Both the position numbers and the translations under genes were made by a program. DNA of 49,976 bases, taken from assembly GCA_964459305.1 (NCBI GenBank), contig CAYWNA010000076.1, forward strand, positions 1-49,976. Direction: 5' to 3'. This document shows positions 41,635-49,976 of the stretch, in pieces. How positions within the stretch are numbered: the stretch's first letter is position 1; every line of letters starts with the position of its first letter. The notes beneath the pieces are model-generated. The model saw only the letters and a list, made by a program, of their open reading frames with translations. It did not search any database and was not told the origin of the DNA. The stretch comes from CAYWNA01 sp964459305 (GTDB lineage: Bacteria; Planctomycetota; Planctomycetia; Pirellulales; Pirellulaceae).

Positions 41635-43377
41635 TCATTGGTCATTTGGATTTTTCTCTTCCTCATTATATGGCCCATAAGGAAGATCTCCGACTCCAAG
41701 TTGGCGGTTGATCATGGTTTTCAGTTCGCGGGCCGAGTGTCGATCGGCTTCCATCATGCCGGCCAGGATGCCTTGCTCGTCGGTCACTTCCAGCGTGATG
41801 GCCTCGGCCGATGCGACGCGTCCTTCGCGTGGACCGCGGAAATCGCGTGCCCGCATGGTTACTTGTACGACGTCGCCTTTGCGCAAATCCAAGGACGTGA
41901 GCTGGAAGACGTACTCGGCTTCGATATTTCGCTCGGGGGCTTCGGTTTCGGCGAGTTCGTACACGGGCGTTTCACCCTCGTCGACACTCCCGTCGGGGTG
42001 TAGCGTCTCGTGGTAGACGGTGATGGCGGCCAGCCCGTGGTCGTCCATTGCCCGGAAGTAAATCGTCGGCCGGGCTGTGGGCAATACCAACCGCGTTACG
42101 GCTGCGGCGGCGATCCGCGGGGCGAAGTCCGCCTGTAGTCGAATGACTCCTTCGATCGGCTGAAGTAACTGCTGATCGTCTTTGTCGGTCACCTGCACGG
42201 TGTAGCGGATCGGGTCGACCACGGCGTGGAGAGGCGTGTCCGGCTGATCGAGAATCCACCGGTCCATTCCATCGCCCGCCGCGTCGTCCTCGCGCCGCCG
42301 CAATTGGAATTCGCCACCTTCTTCGGGCTGCTTGATCGTGAACACCGCCTCGCGCAGCCGCTTATCCGACGTCAAGTACAGTACCACTCTTGAGCCTTCG
42401 AGCACCGAAATCTGCCGCAAGCCGGTGAGCATCGGTTCGGACTCGTCGATCCGGCGCGCATAGCCGGGCGGGAAGACCTTCGTCGCGACGTCAACCGCGG
42501 GTAGCTTGGTCACCAGAAGCAAGCCGGGCTCCGTCCATGCGTCGCCCAAATAGAGTTGATAGTGAGCCGTTTCCACGAGCCGGGCGAACTCGCCGACGTA
42601 CTGCCCATCGCTTCCGCTGTTCGCCGCTAGGTCGACCACTGCTCGAACGCCGCTTCGCCTTGCAGTCAGCCGCGCCGTGCCTCGATCGGGAAGCTCGCCG
42701 GAACAGCGGACTTCGAAGTGGATTGGCTCGCCGAACTGGGTCCTGATCACCGTGCGACCGGGATACACCGGACTGACCTCTCGGCCGTTGACAGTAATCG
42801 ACTCGATCACCGTTTGCGTGGGGTAGTGTCGCGATCCGAACGCCACTCGCTCCAAGAATGTGATTACGTGCCGAGGGAAAACTACGCTGATGAGCGCCCA
42901 CACACCGAGCGTTGCGATCAATAGCATCGCGCGACGCCACATCGGGCCGGTTGAAAAACCTTCGTAGACGTTCAGCCGCTTGCCCCGTTCAGCAACCGTT
43001 TCGACCACGGCCTCTTCCAACTGGGTCGAGCCCCATTCGGGCGCTTCGGGCGACTCGAACTGCACAGCGGCCACAATGTCGGTGTCGATGTGCTGCTGAC
43101 GCTCGACGAAAAGCGCCATCTCCAGTTCGCTTTCATGTTTTCCCAACCATGGCCGTGCGTATCGGCGGAATGCCCAGACGACCAAGGCCACTCCCACAGC
43201 CAGCATCAGTACCCGCTGAAGCCGAGTCATTTCCAGCAGCCAGTCGAACAGGAACATCGCGGCCAGTATCCAGAGCGCCGCCAGCGCCACCGCGCCGAAC
43301 GCCATGCCCCAACGCAGTCGCCGTCGCCGCGAACGCAGTCGGGACAATCGTTTGCGCAAATACGTCAGTCGGTTCAT
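41635..43377 (-). CDS. DUF4175-like membrane protein
   Basis: A 580-residue protein. The N-terminus is basic (LRKRLSRLRSRRRRLRWG), followed by two close membrane helices (about 25-70), a charged helical stretch (VERQQHIDTDIVAAVQFE) and a third helix (about 145-170, AMLLIATLGVWALISVVF). The rest (about 180-570) is a series of beta-sandwich domains in the periplasm, for example YPGRTVIRTQFGEPIHFEVR and ISVLEGSRVVLYLTSDKRLR. This plan matches the N-terminal half of DUF4175 proteins; the coiled-coil second half is supplied by the next gene downstream. The start at 43377 overlaps the upstream stop as ATGA. Confidence 0.65.
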   Translation of the reverse strand: MNRLTYLRKRLSRLRSRRRRLRWGMAFGAVALAALWILAAMFLFDWLLEMTRLQRVLMLAVGVALVVWAFRRYARPWLGKHESELEMALFVERQQHIDTDIVAAVQFESPEAPEWGSTQLEEAVVETVAERGKRLNVYEGFSTGPMWRRAMLLIATLGVWALISVVFPRHVITFLERVAFGSRHYPTQTVIESITVNGREVSPVYPGRTVIRTQFGEPIHFEVRCSGELPDRGTARLTARRSGVRAVVDLAANSGSDGQYVGEFARLVETAHYQLYLGDAWTEPGLLLVTKLPAVDVATKVFPPGYARRIDESEPMLTGLRQISVLEGSRVVLYLTSDKRLREAVFTIKQPEEGGEFQLRRREDDAAGDGMDRWILDQPDTPLHAVVDPIRYTVQVTDKDDQQLLQPIEGVIRLQADFAPRIAAAAVTRLVLPTARPTIYFRAMDDHGLAAITVYHETLHPDGSVDEGETPVYELAETEAPERNIEAEYVFQLTSLDLRKGDVVQVTMRARDFRGPREGRVASAEAITLEVTDEQGILAGMMEADRHSARELKTMINRQLGVGDLPYGPYNEEEKNPNDQ

Positions 43378-45884
43378 AGTAGGTTCACCCACTTGCGCAC
43401 GAGCCATTCACCCAATAGCAGAAACACGACTAGGCCAAACGCGATCCAGGTGTTCCACAGGGTAAGCGGTTCGATGGTGGTTTCAGTTTTCGGGGTCAAC
43501 TGGATGTCCTTGGCCAGCCGAGCGACCTCGGTCAGCTCGTAGCTGCGTCCGCCCGGGTTGGCTTCGGCAACCGCCTGCTGCAGTTCGACGTTTCGCACCG
43601 CCGCCTGTCGCTCCACACCGCGGCTGGTGACCAGAAACATCGTTTCGACGGGCTCTTCAACCACCGGGTCGATCACGCTCACGCGATACTCGCCCGGGGC
43701 AAACACGGGAAAACTGGTTTCGAACACGCCGCTTCGCAACTCGGTCACCTGAAGTTGCTGCCGCCCTTCGCCGTTGGTAAACGCGCCTTCCGGCAGTAAC
43801 AATTCGGCCTGCAAGCGACGTTCGGGCAGGTCGTCCTGCGAGAGGGGATGAAACTGCTCGTCGTATGCCTCGACCGTCAACAGTACCTGCTCGTCCGCTT
43901 GATAGCGGCGGCGGTCGGTATTGACGACGAATCGCTTCTGGCTCCCCAACGCGTGGCTTAATCCCAGGCGATGGATCATTTGGCCCCAGAACTGCCGGTA
44001 GTAGCGCTCGCCGTACTTGTTCCGCAATCGCCACGTCTCGTTGAACGCTACATAAACCACTTCGCCGCGCCCGGCACGGCGGACCGCAATCAGCGGCTGC
44101 GGGCTTCCGTCCGCGCACTTGTCGGTCGGGTGTTGGGCAAGCACCGTGGCCTGACTGTGTACGCGCTCCACGGGCTGATACCACGGCAGCGATCCGAGGT
44201 TGCCCCATGCGCGCACGTGCTCCGCATCGTCCGCACCGAGCTGCATGAAGTCGTACGTCAATGCCCGCGGCGAAAGCTGCAGCCGGAACGGCTGCCGGTC
44301 AGCGATCCGCCCCGCCGGGTCGATCTTCACCGGCAAGACGTTCGCCAGCGGCGTTTGGGCCAGTTGGGCGAGGCCGAATCGGGGCCCGGCCAATACGACC
44401 AATCCGCCGCCGAAATTACGCACGAACTCGTCGGCCATCTCACAGAACCGCGGACTGAGGGACGTCGCAGGCACGTCGCCCAGGAAGATCACATCGTTCT
44501 TGAAGAACTCGCTCCGCGATGGGCTCATCGTGGGCAGGAACATGGGATTCGTCTGCCGAACGCGAGGGTCCGAGGACCGCAGGAACGTTCGGAACCCGTC
44601 CATGCCCACCAGCTTGTCGCGGTGGAATACTTCCTTGATGAACCGCCATTCCCACGTGGGCTCGTATTCGACAAACAACAGCCGCAGGAAGTCGTCGCGC
44701 ACGAAGATTTCGCGCGCTGCACGGTTGTTTTCTGTGACCGTCTCGCCAGTGAGCTGTTCTACCTCGGCGACTAACCGGAATCGGCCCGCCTCGTCCGGCA
44801 CGTAGGGGAATTCGATCTCCACGGACGACCGTTCGAGCACGATACTCTTTTCGCCGATGGTCGTCCGTTGTGGAGCCGTCTCTTCGAGCGTGACCACGGG
44901 CACGGCATCCACGCGAACGCCGACCGTGAGCCCTTCCAGCCCTTGTTGCCTCAATTGCACCGAAATCGTACCGCGTTCGCCGCGTTTGACATGGGGCGGC
45001 GCCTGGACGGCCACGGCCACGTCGGCAGCCGCCGTTGCGCCGACGCCCACGGCGTAGACTTTCACCCCAAGGGCGCGAGCGGCCTCCGGAGCTGCGGGCC
45101 CAGCGTTCTGGTTGAAATCGCTGAAGATGACCAAACCTGCGAGATTTGCTGTGGCGTGGCGCCGGGCCAGATCTTCGAATGCGGTACCCAGTGCGGTCAC
45201 CTCGCCATCGGTGGTCAGTTGCGCGGCCACATGTTCGCCGTCGTATTTCTCGGCGGCATCCTCCGACAGATCGAGCATGCGCACGCCCTCGGATCCTTCG
45301 AAGAGGAACGCTCGCAGGCGGTAGCGGTCCGCAAGTTCTTTCAGCGGATTGTCTTTGTCTTTGCGAACCACAGCACGCACCAGGTCAGCGCGGGTGGGGC
45401 GGGCCGAGTTCCCGCCCGGGTTGGAGTGGGACGGATCGCCCGATCCGTCCTGGACGGACTCGGCAGTCCGTCCTACAGTTTCATCGCCATTGGTGAGCCC
45501 CGCCGCCGTGCTCAATTCGGCGCGCTCGGCCGGGGTCAGCTCGTCGGCGATGGCCATGCTGTCCGTGCCGTCGAACAGGGTCCACAGCACCGGCCGCTTC
45601 TGGCTGGTGACGGTTACCGTGACCGTCGGTTCGGCAAGGATCAACACGATTAGGCTCAACACAGCGGCGCGGAACAAGGCAAGCAGGATCCGCGAGCCGA
45701 ACCGGCGCGTCTGCTGGAAGCGCGCGTAGAACACGATGGCCACCAGCGCGAACGCCAGGCAGGCGAACAGCAGCCAAGCTGGGGCTTCATGGGCCCAGGG
45801 CGCGGCCAACGAGAACTCGTAGCCCTCGATGCGCTGCGCGCCTTCCAGACCCATAAGGCGTCCCAGAATATCCGTCGCGTTCAT
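43374..45884 (-). CDS. BatA/VWA-type membrane protein with an embedded REP-like insert
   Basis: An 836-residue protein, start at 45884 (ATGA overlap with the upstream BatA stop). An N-terminal helix (about 40-60, APAWLLFACLAFALVAIVFY) and a second (about 70-90) are followed by a VWA-like region whose usual DxSxS is altered to FDGTDSMA. There are beta-sandwich segments (VAVQAPPHVKRGERGTISVQ, VVTLEETAPQR) and a glutamine-amidotransferase-like region (FFKNDVIFLGDVPATSLSPR, FVRNFGGGLVVLAGPRFGLA). A C-terminal helix (TLWNTWIAFGLVVFLLLGEW) anchors it again. Residues about 136-151 (VGRTAESVQDGSGDPS) are encoded by a REP-like double palindrome, so the gene absorbed an element without losing frame. 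Confidence 0.75.
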   Translation of the reverse strand: MNATDILGRLMGLEGAQRIEGYEFSLAAPWAHEAPAWLLFACLAFALVAIVFYARFQQTRRFGSRILLALFRAAVLSLIVLILAEPTVTVTVTSQKRPVLWTLFDGTDSMAIADELTPAERAELSTAAGLTNGDETVGRTAESVQDGSGDPSHSNPGGNSARPTRADLVRAVVRKDKDNPLKELADRYRLRAFLFEGSEGVRMLDLSEDAAEKYDGEHVAAQLTTDGEVTALGTAFEDLARRHATANLAGLVIFSDFNQNAGPAAPEAARALGVKVYAVGVGATAAADVAVAVQAPPHVKRGERGTISVQLRQQGLEGLTVGVRVDAVPVVTLEETAPQRTTIGEKSIVLERSSVEIEFPYVPDEAGRFRLVAEVEQLTGETVTENNRAAREIFVRDDFLRLLFVEYEPTWEWRFIKEVFHRDKLVGMDGFRTFLRSSDPRVRQTNPMFLPTMSPSRSEFFKNDVIFLGDVPATSLSPRFCEMADEFVRNFGGGLVVLAGPRFGLAQLAQTPLANVLPVKIDPAGRIADRQPFRLQLSPRALTYDFMQLGADDAEHVRAWGNLGSLPWYQPVERVHSQATVLAQHPTDKCADGSPQPLIAVRRAGRGEVVYVAFNETWRLRNKYGERYYRQFWGQMIHRLGLSHALGSQKRFVVNTDRRRYQADEQVLLTVEAYDEQFHPLSQDDLPERRLQAELLLPEGAFTNGEGRQQLQVTELRSGVFETSFPVFAPGEYRVSVIDPVVEEPVETMFLVTSRGVERQAAVRNVELQQAVAEANPGGRSYELTEVARLAKDIQLTPKTETTIEPLTLWNTWIAFGLVVFLLLGEWLVRKWVNLL
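45431..45477 (+). repeat. REP-like double palindrome inside a coding gene (family L)
   Basis: ACGGATCGCCCGATCCGTCC followed by GGACGGACTCGGCAGTCCGTCC and TACA. On the minus strand it begins TGTAGGACGG, as does the intergenic copy at 37791. It is translated in frame as part of the BatA-like protein (GRTAESVQDGSGDPS). Confidence 0.75.
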
Positions 45885-48361
45885 GCCGGTTGTCTCCCGC
45901 GCAAAGCTGGCCAAGCAAGGATCAGCAATTCCACCATCAACAGCACAAGCACCGCCCCGAGCAGCCATTTCCACAGGTCCCCGCCATGCGGTTCGGCAAA
46001 CGTCAATCCTTCGACCGGCGGCCCGCCCAGCCCGACGAGTTTGGCCAGGCCCTGCCCGCGCTGCCCGTCCGACTCGTCAAACGGCAGGAGTTGCGATTCC
46101 TCGGCCGGACCGTTCGCCGCCAGCGTGATCTCCCAGAGCTTTGCCTCAAGGTCAGGCCGGGTTTCGTCGCGGCGCCGCAGGGCCCTCAGCCGGTACGTGC
46201 CGCGGCGATCGAATCGCTGAAGCGTGATCCCATAACGGTCGCCGCCCAATGCGTCTGCTGAAACTGATTGTTCCCGCTCGTCCGGTGTGATCAAGCGGAA
46301 CCGCGCAGTTCGTTCGGCCGCCGCAATCGGCACCACCAACTGCTGCTGGGTGCTCAAGTTCCGTTTTGGCAGGGTGCGTTCGAGCATGCCCCGAAGAATT
46401 CGGTCGTAAATCAACACGGTGTTTGTGATGGGCAGCGTGTTCCAACGCGTCGATACACCGGTGGTCACTAACAGCACTTTTCCGCGCCCGATGCGGCGCT
46501 CGACCATGAACGGCTGCCCCGATGTGAAACGCCCCAGCACCTGGAAACGTTCGTCTTCGGCGATTTCCTCGGCGGGGCGCGACTCGTCGAAGTCCGCGTC
46601 GTCACCCGTCCAAAGCAACCAGTTCGGTCGCAGTGCGGCCTGCTGCCTGGCGAGTTCTTTGCGCCGAGTCTCATCGATCTGGTTTGCTTCCGAACCGGAT
46701 CCTCCCGAACCCACTTCGGCAAGGCTTCCTTCAACACTGCCCAGGGTCTCTTGTTGGAGTTCGAGTTGTTCGATCCGCGTACGGACCATCGTCTCTTTGA
46801 CTTCATCCGTGTCGATCACCTCGACCGCTTTGAAGAACAACGGCAGGCGATACAAGTCTTCCAGCTCCCGCCGCGAACTGCCTTCCAATAGGAAGTAGCC
46901 GTGGACCATGCTCTCGAAATCCAAGCGGAATGGGTCGACCGATGCCGGATCCTCCTCAGGCAACCGGCCGAACGTCAGCGGCTCCAGTGGGGCGGGGAGG
47001 ATGCCCAGACCCTCGCGCCATGCGTCTTGCGTCCACAGTCCGGGGTCGAAGTCGCCCCCGGCGGCGATCAACAGGTTGCCGCCCTGCTCGACGTACTCCC
47101 GCAACAGGTCGACCGCCGGCTCGGGGCTTAGTACGCCGGCCACGGCCACCACCCGGGCTTCGGCCAGTTGGTTGCGATCGAGTTGTTCAATCCTCAAGTG
47201 CCGCACTCGGACGGGCTGTTGGTCGGTTGCCGACGAACCGCTCAGCGGCGCGAGCAATCGCCGCAAATGGAACGTCTCCCCCTGCCGGCCGTGACGCAGG
47301 CTCTCCTCCAGCCCGTACTGATCGACAAACACCACCGGCAGCCCCGCTGCCACGGGCACCGCGAGGTACCGCTGGTCGTCGGCCGGTAGCCGGTCTTGAG
47401 GGATGGAAACCTCTGCCGTCGCGTAGGTAACTTTGCCCGGCTCGATGGGCACGTTGAACAAGTGCGGCGGGAACTCGACTTCGCGCGTTTGTCCGGGCAT
47501 CAGGTCCACCGTCTGCGCAGCCACGCTTACTCCGTCGACGGTCAGTGTGACTTGCACGCCGGGCCGAGGGAACGGGCCCTGAAAACCGATTGTGGCCAGG
47601 AACACGCCGGGGCTCTGCACATCGGCCATGCCGTCTTGGAGCCGGAAGTCGTCGATCCATGCATTTTCGATCTCCTCGGGTTGGACGTCGACGACCTGCA
47701 ATGGCGCGGGAAGTTGCTTCAGGTGCGATTCAAGCGAGCCGCCAGACCATCCGCTGACTTGCTGATCCGCGACCAGCACGATGCGTTTCTTCGGCATATC
47801 GGGCACACTGCGGCAGGCCTCCAGGGCAAGGTCGATCGTTTCGGTTGGATTTGTGGCCCGATCAACGGGCTCAATCCGATCCACCGCGTCCAGGGCGTCC
47901 TGCGGGGTGAAATACGCCGAATAGCTGAACGCGGCGACACCGGCGCACGTCGGCACCACGGATATGCGGCTGCCGCGCGGGAATTCCTGAATCAGCTCAC
48001 GGGCGCGGGCCTTCACTTCGTCGAGCACCGTTCCCCGAAGCCGTTGGTAGCTGGTGCTGAGGCTGTTATCCACCAGCAGCACGCCGTGCACTGGGCTATC
48101 CGGATCGAACGGCGCGCCGGCCCCGCCTAAGAACGGCCTTGCCAACGCGGCTCCAAAAATTATGAGCACCAGCACGCGTAACGCCAGAATCAACAGATCA
48201 CACAATTGTATCAATCGGCGGCTGCGAACCAGGGCTTCGCGCAGGAATTCCATGGCGGCCCACTCGACCGTCCGGTAGCGGCGGCGGTTCAGCAGGTGGA
48301 TGATGATCGGCCCGGCGGCAAAGAACAGCCCGGCGAAAAAAAACAAAGGTGCAAGGAACAT
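45881..48361 (-). CDS. BatA-type VWA membrane protein
   Basis: An 826-residue inner-membrane protein. The N-terminal BatA domain is textbook: FFAAGPIIIHLLNRRRYRTV, EWAAMEFLREALVRSRRLIQ and a second helix, LCDLLILALRVLVLIIFGAA. A VWA domain follows (VLLVDNSLSTSYQRL, MIDAS Asp-x-Ser-x-Ser; KRIVLVADQQVSGWS), then beta-sandwiches and a glutamine-amidotransferase-like fold (LREYVEQGGNLLIAAGGDFD). A C-terminal helix (LLGAVLVLLMVELLILAW) anchors it. Bat proteins are implicated in stress tolerance and are presumed clients of MoxR. It is one gene downstream of the operon's first gene and overlaps the next by 4 bp. Confidence 0.88.
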   Translation of the reverse strand: MFLAPLFFFAGLFFAAGPIIIHLLNRRRYRTVEWAAMEFLREALVRSRRLIQLCDLLILALRVLVLIIFGAALARPFLGGAGAPFDPDSPVHGVLLVDNSLSTSYQRLRGTVLDEVKARARELIQEFPRGSRISVVPTCAGVAAFSYSAYFTPQDALDAVDRIEPVDRATNPTETIDLALEACRSVPDMPKKRIVLVADQQVSGWSGGSLESHLKQLPAPLQVVDVQPEEIENAWIDDFRLQDGMADVQSPGVFLATIGFQGPFPRPGVQVTLTVDGVSVAAQTVDLMPGQTREVEFPPHLFNVPIEPGKVTYATAEVSIPQDRLPADDQRYLAVPVAAGLPVVFVDQYGLEESLRHGRQGETFHLRRLLAPLSGSSATDQQPVRVRHLRIEQLDRNQLAEARVVAVAGVLSPEPAVDLLREYVEQGGNLLIAAGGDFDPGLWTQDAWREGLGILPAPLEPLTFGRLPEEDPASVDPFRLDFESMVHGYFLLEGSSRRELEDLYRLPLFFKAVEVIDTDEVKETMVRTRIEQLELQQETLGSVEGSLAEVGSGGSGSEANQIDETRRKELARQQAALRPNWLLWTGDDADFDESRPAEEIAEDERFQVLGRFTSGQPFMVERRIGRGKVLLVTTGVSTRWNTLPITNTVLIYDRILRGMLERTLPKRNLSTQQQLVVPIAAAERTARFRLITPDEREQSVSADALGGDRYGITLQRFDRRGTYRLRALRRRDETRPDLEAKLWEITLAANGPAEESQLLPFDESDGQRGQGLAKLVGLGGPPVEGLTFAEPHGGDLWKWLLGAVLVLLMVELLILAWPALRGRQPA

Positions 48362-48431
48362 GGGTGCTCTGGCGGGCTAGTGTTGGTGTGAGGCAGTTTG
48401 TTGTGCCGCCTTCAGGCGGTCTCGGTAGTTC

Positions 48432-48564
48432 GTAGGGTGGGCCAAGTCTTCGCGGCCCACCGAAATGGGTTCTCCATTCCGAATGGCTCTGTCGTGCGCG
48501 CGATGCTTGTCTGATTCTGTGGCGGGCGGTTTCCGGTGGGCCGCGAAGACTTGGCCCACCCTAC
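48432..48564. mobile_element. MITE-like element with perfect 31-bp inverted ends (family J)
   Basis: GTAGGGTGGGCCAAGTCTTC followed by GCGGCCCACCG at 48432-48462 is an exact reverse complement of 48534-48564. The 71-base middle shows no gene. Immediately after, 48577-48605 is a worn half of family B (ending GGGTTAAACG). The element lies between the first two genes of the operon, so read-through would cross a very stable hairpin. Confidence 0.75.
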
Positions 48565-48617
48565 TTTGCTGGCACCCGCCTGCGCCTTCGGCTGCGGGTT
48601 AAACGATCCTCCGTGTA

Positions 48618-49745
48618 CTATTTCTCCTGGAACTGTTGTCGAAGCGAGTCGATTTTTCCTTCTTGGAGGATCGGCAAATATCGGTGTGGCATGGCCAGCA
48701 CAAAGCAGGCCGCCGAGGTCATATACATGTCGCCCGGTCTACCGCTCACGCGACCGTTAGCCGGCCAGTAGTCGTTGCGCTGAGTCGCCACCAGCCCGTC
48801 GCGCAGTAGCGGATAATACTTGCGCCACCGGTCGCCGCCAACCTGATACAAAGCCTGCCCGACGTAATATAATGTGTAAGCGTCGAGTGGGCTCCGGCCC
48901 TTGGCGAGTTTGTCCGGTTCGCATTTTTCGGTGATGGCTTTACAGATCACGTCCATGCTTTTGTCGATCCGCCAGTCGTCGTATTGGGCGAACTCCTGGA
49001 GGCAAACCACCCCCGCGGCTGCCATCGCAACCGTGGAATTGCCTCCGCCTTTGCTATACGTGAACTGGCCGGGGTGCTTCTTCTGCTCGTCTTCCGGAGC
49101 GTTGCGCTTGCAACCCTTGGGTGTGTAGTGCTCGCGCACGCTTTGAATGGCCTTCATGATTACCTCGGGCGGAACGTCCAATCCGCTGTCGACGGCGCTG
49201 CGGAGGGCCTTCGCCTGCATCACAGCAATGCTCAGATCATGGCCGCGCGATTGAGCGCGGGCGACATAATCCCAGCCGCCGTCGCCGCATTGAGTCTGCG
49301 CGACGACTCTCAGCGCACGGTCAAGCACTGGACCAATCCGCCGGTCGTCGCTGATGCCATACGCTTGCCCGAGTACAAACGCCGCCAGCCCGTGGTTGTA
49401 CATGTCGCGCCGCTGGTCGGCGATGTTGAGCAGTCCGGAAACCTTGGCATGCCGCAGAACGTAGTCGAGCGAACGGGCGACGTTATCGCCATGCGGGCCG
49501 CGCCCCGGAAGATGGCCTCCCGAAAGAAATGCCAACGCCCCCATGCTGACCAAGCCGAGGTCATTCGAGGTCCAGTTGCCCTCGGCCCCCTGGCTTCGAG
49601 CGAGCCAGTCGAGTCCCCGGTTCAGGGCGGCTTCGCCTTCAGGCGTGGTCTCCCAGTCGCCCTCGGCCGCCGCCGGCTTCGGTATCGCGTTGGTCGAGAG
49701 AATCACAACGACGGCGATCAACCACCCTGAAACGACCCGCGGCAT
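48618..49745 (-). CDS. Secreted prenyltransferase / squalene-cyclase-repeat protein
   Basis: A 375-residue protein with a signal peptide (WLIAVVVILSTNAIPKPAAA, cut after AAA near residue 27). It folds as an alpha/alpha toroid of cyclase-type repeats: ALNRGLDWLARSQGAEGNWT, HGLAAFVLGQAYGISDDRRI, QTQCGDGGWDYVARAQ, YPLLRDGLVATQRNDYWPAN and MYMTSAACFVLAMPHRYLPI. The DxDD of true squalene cyclases is absent, so it is probably not a cyclase; planctomycetes encode many secreted proteins of this type of unknown role. As the first gene of the MoxR/BatA operon it may be an exported component of that assembly. No other gene is seen in 49746-49976. Confidence 0.75.
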   Translation of the reverse strand: MPRVVSGWLIAVVVILSTNAIPKPAAAEGDWETTPEGEAALNRGLDWLARSQGAEGNWTSNDLGLVSMGALAFLSGGHLPGRGPHGDNVARSLDYVLRHAKVSGLLNIADQRRDMYNHGLAAFVLGQAYGISDDRRIGPVLDRALRVVAQTQCGDGGWDYVARAQSRGHDLSIAVMQAKALRSAVDSGLDVPPEVIMKAIQSVREHYTPKGCKRNAPEDEQKKHPGQFTYSKGGGNSTVAMAAAGVVCLQEFAQYDDWRIDKSMDVICKAITEKCEPDKLAKGRSPLDAYTLYYVGQALYQVGGDRWRKYYPLLRDGLVATQRNDYWPANGRVSGRPGDMYMTSAACFVLAMPHRYLPILQEGKIDSLRQQFQEK

Positions 49746-49976
49746 GGCATCCTCCGGAGACTAGGTGGGCGTGGTGGACGAGACGCAATGACAACCCGCG
49801 ACGCGTCCAACGCCCGAGCATTATGGATAGCGGCCCAGCCGGAGTCAAGCAAATCGAGATGGCGCCGCATTCTGTTTGCGGACGATACGCTCTGAGATTC
49901 GCCGATATACCATCCGCGGAGAAGTCTGACCTGTAGCCGAACTCGCCAGAGTTTGGTTTTTCCCTACGCAGACCAA

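Noticed and set aside
48618..49745. True squalene-hopene cyclase
   Set aside because: The protein is about half the usual length, carries a signal peptide and lacks the DxDD catalytic motif.

Overview
The window looks like part of a planctomycete (PVC-group) chromosome, probably a Pirellulales-like organism in a draft assembly. Three things support this. Twin-arginine Gfo/Idh/MocA dehydrogenases, DUF4838 and polysaccharide-degrading proteins, and a sulfatase relic sit together. A long MoxR/DUF58/BatA-type operon carries a giant Gln/Glu-rich coiled-coil protein. Intergenic DNA is full of short palindromic repeat families. No ribosomal marker is present, so the phylum call is inference.

Layout. 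1-6.2 kb is accessory DNA: a relic REP-associated transposase with its REP-like palindromes, a minus-strand set of envelope or sensor-like genes (RDD protein, two zinc-ribbon membrane proteins, a WD40 protein), and a compact two-gene HEPN module bounded by a perfect 36-bp direct repeat. 6.3-9.2 kb encodes a chondroitinase-type (PL8) lyase. 9.2-9.96 kb is a graveyard of gene fragments, including a diverged second copy of the gyrB 3' end and three short direct repeats. 9.96-15.4 kb is the replication block, transcribed dnaA > dnaN > dciA (DUF721) > gyrB on the minus strand; recF is absent and DnaA lacks domain I. Degenerate DnaA-box-like sites flank dnaA, so oriC may be close.

15.5-36 kb is a mosaic of single genes separated by palindromic elements: a CBM9-like protein overlapping a SPINDLY-type O-GlcNAc transferase, a receiver-DUF3052 fusion, a DUF4838 protein, a broken sulfatase, UDP-glucose 4-epimerase, a methyltransferase, transketolase, two secreted Gfo/Idh/MocA dehydrogenases, a Tat-exported cupin/sugar-isomerase-like protein and a large secreted glycosidase-like protein. 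The common theme is capture and oxidation or epimerisation of complex (probably sulfated) glycans.

36-49.7 kb is one minus-strand operon: prenyltransferase/squalene-cyclase-repeat protein > BatA-type VWA protein > second VWA/BatA-like protein > DUF4175-like membrane protein > about 1200-aa Q/E-rich coiled-coil protein > MoxR ATPase > DUF58 protein. Two ATGA overlaps link its central genes. A 100-N scaffold gap lies in the coiled-coil gene; its two edges share 21 identical bases, and merging them restores a single reading frame.

Most notable points: the repeat-bounded HEPN pair; a 131-bp MITE-like element in two copies, one of which supplies the stop codon of the methyltransferase; an in-frame REP-like palindrome inside a VWA gene; and the duplicated gyrB tail.
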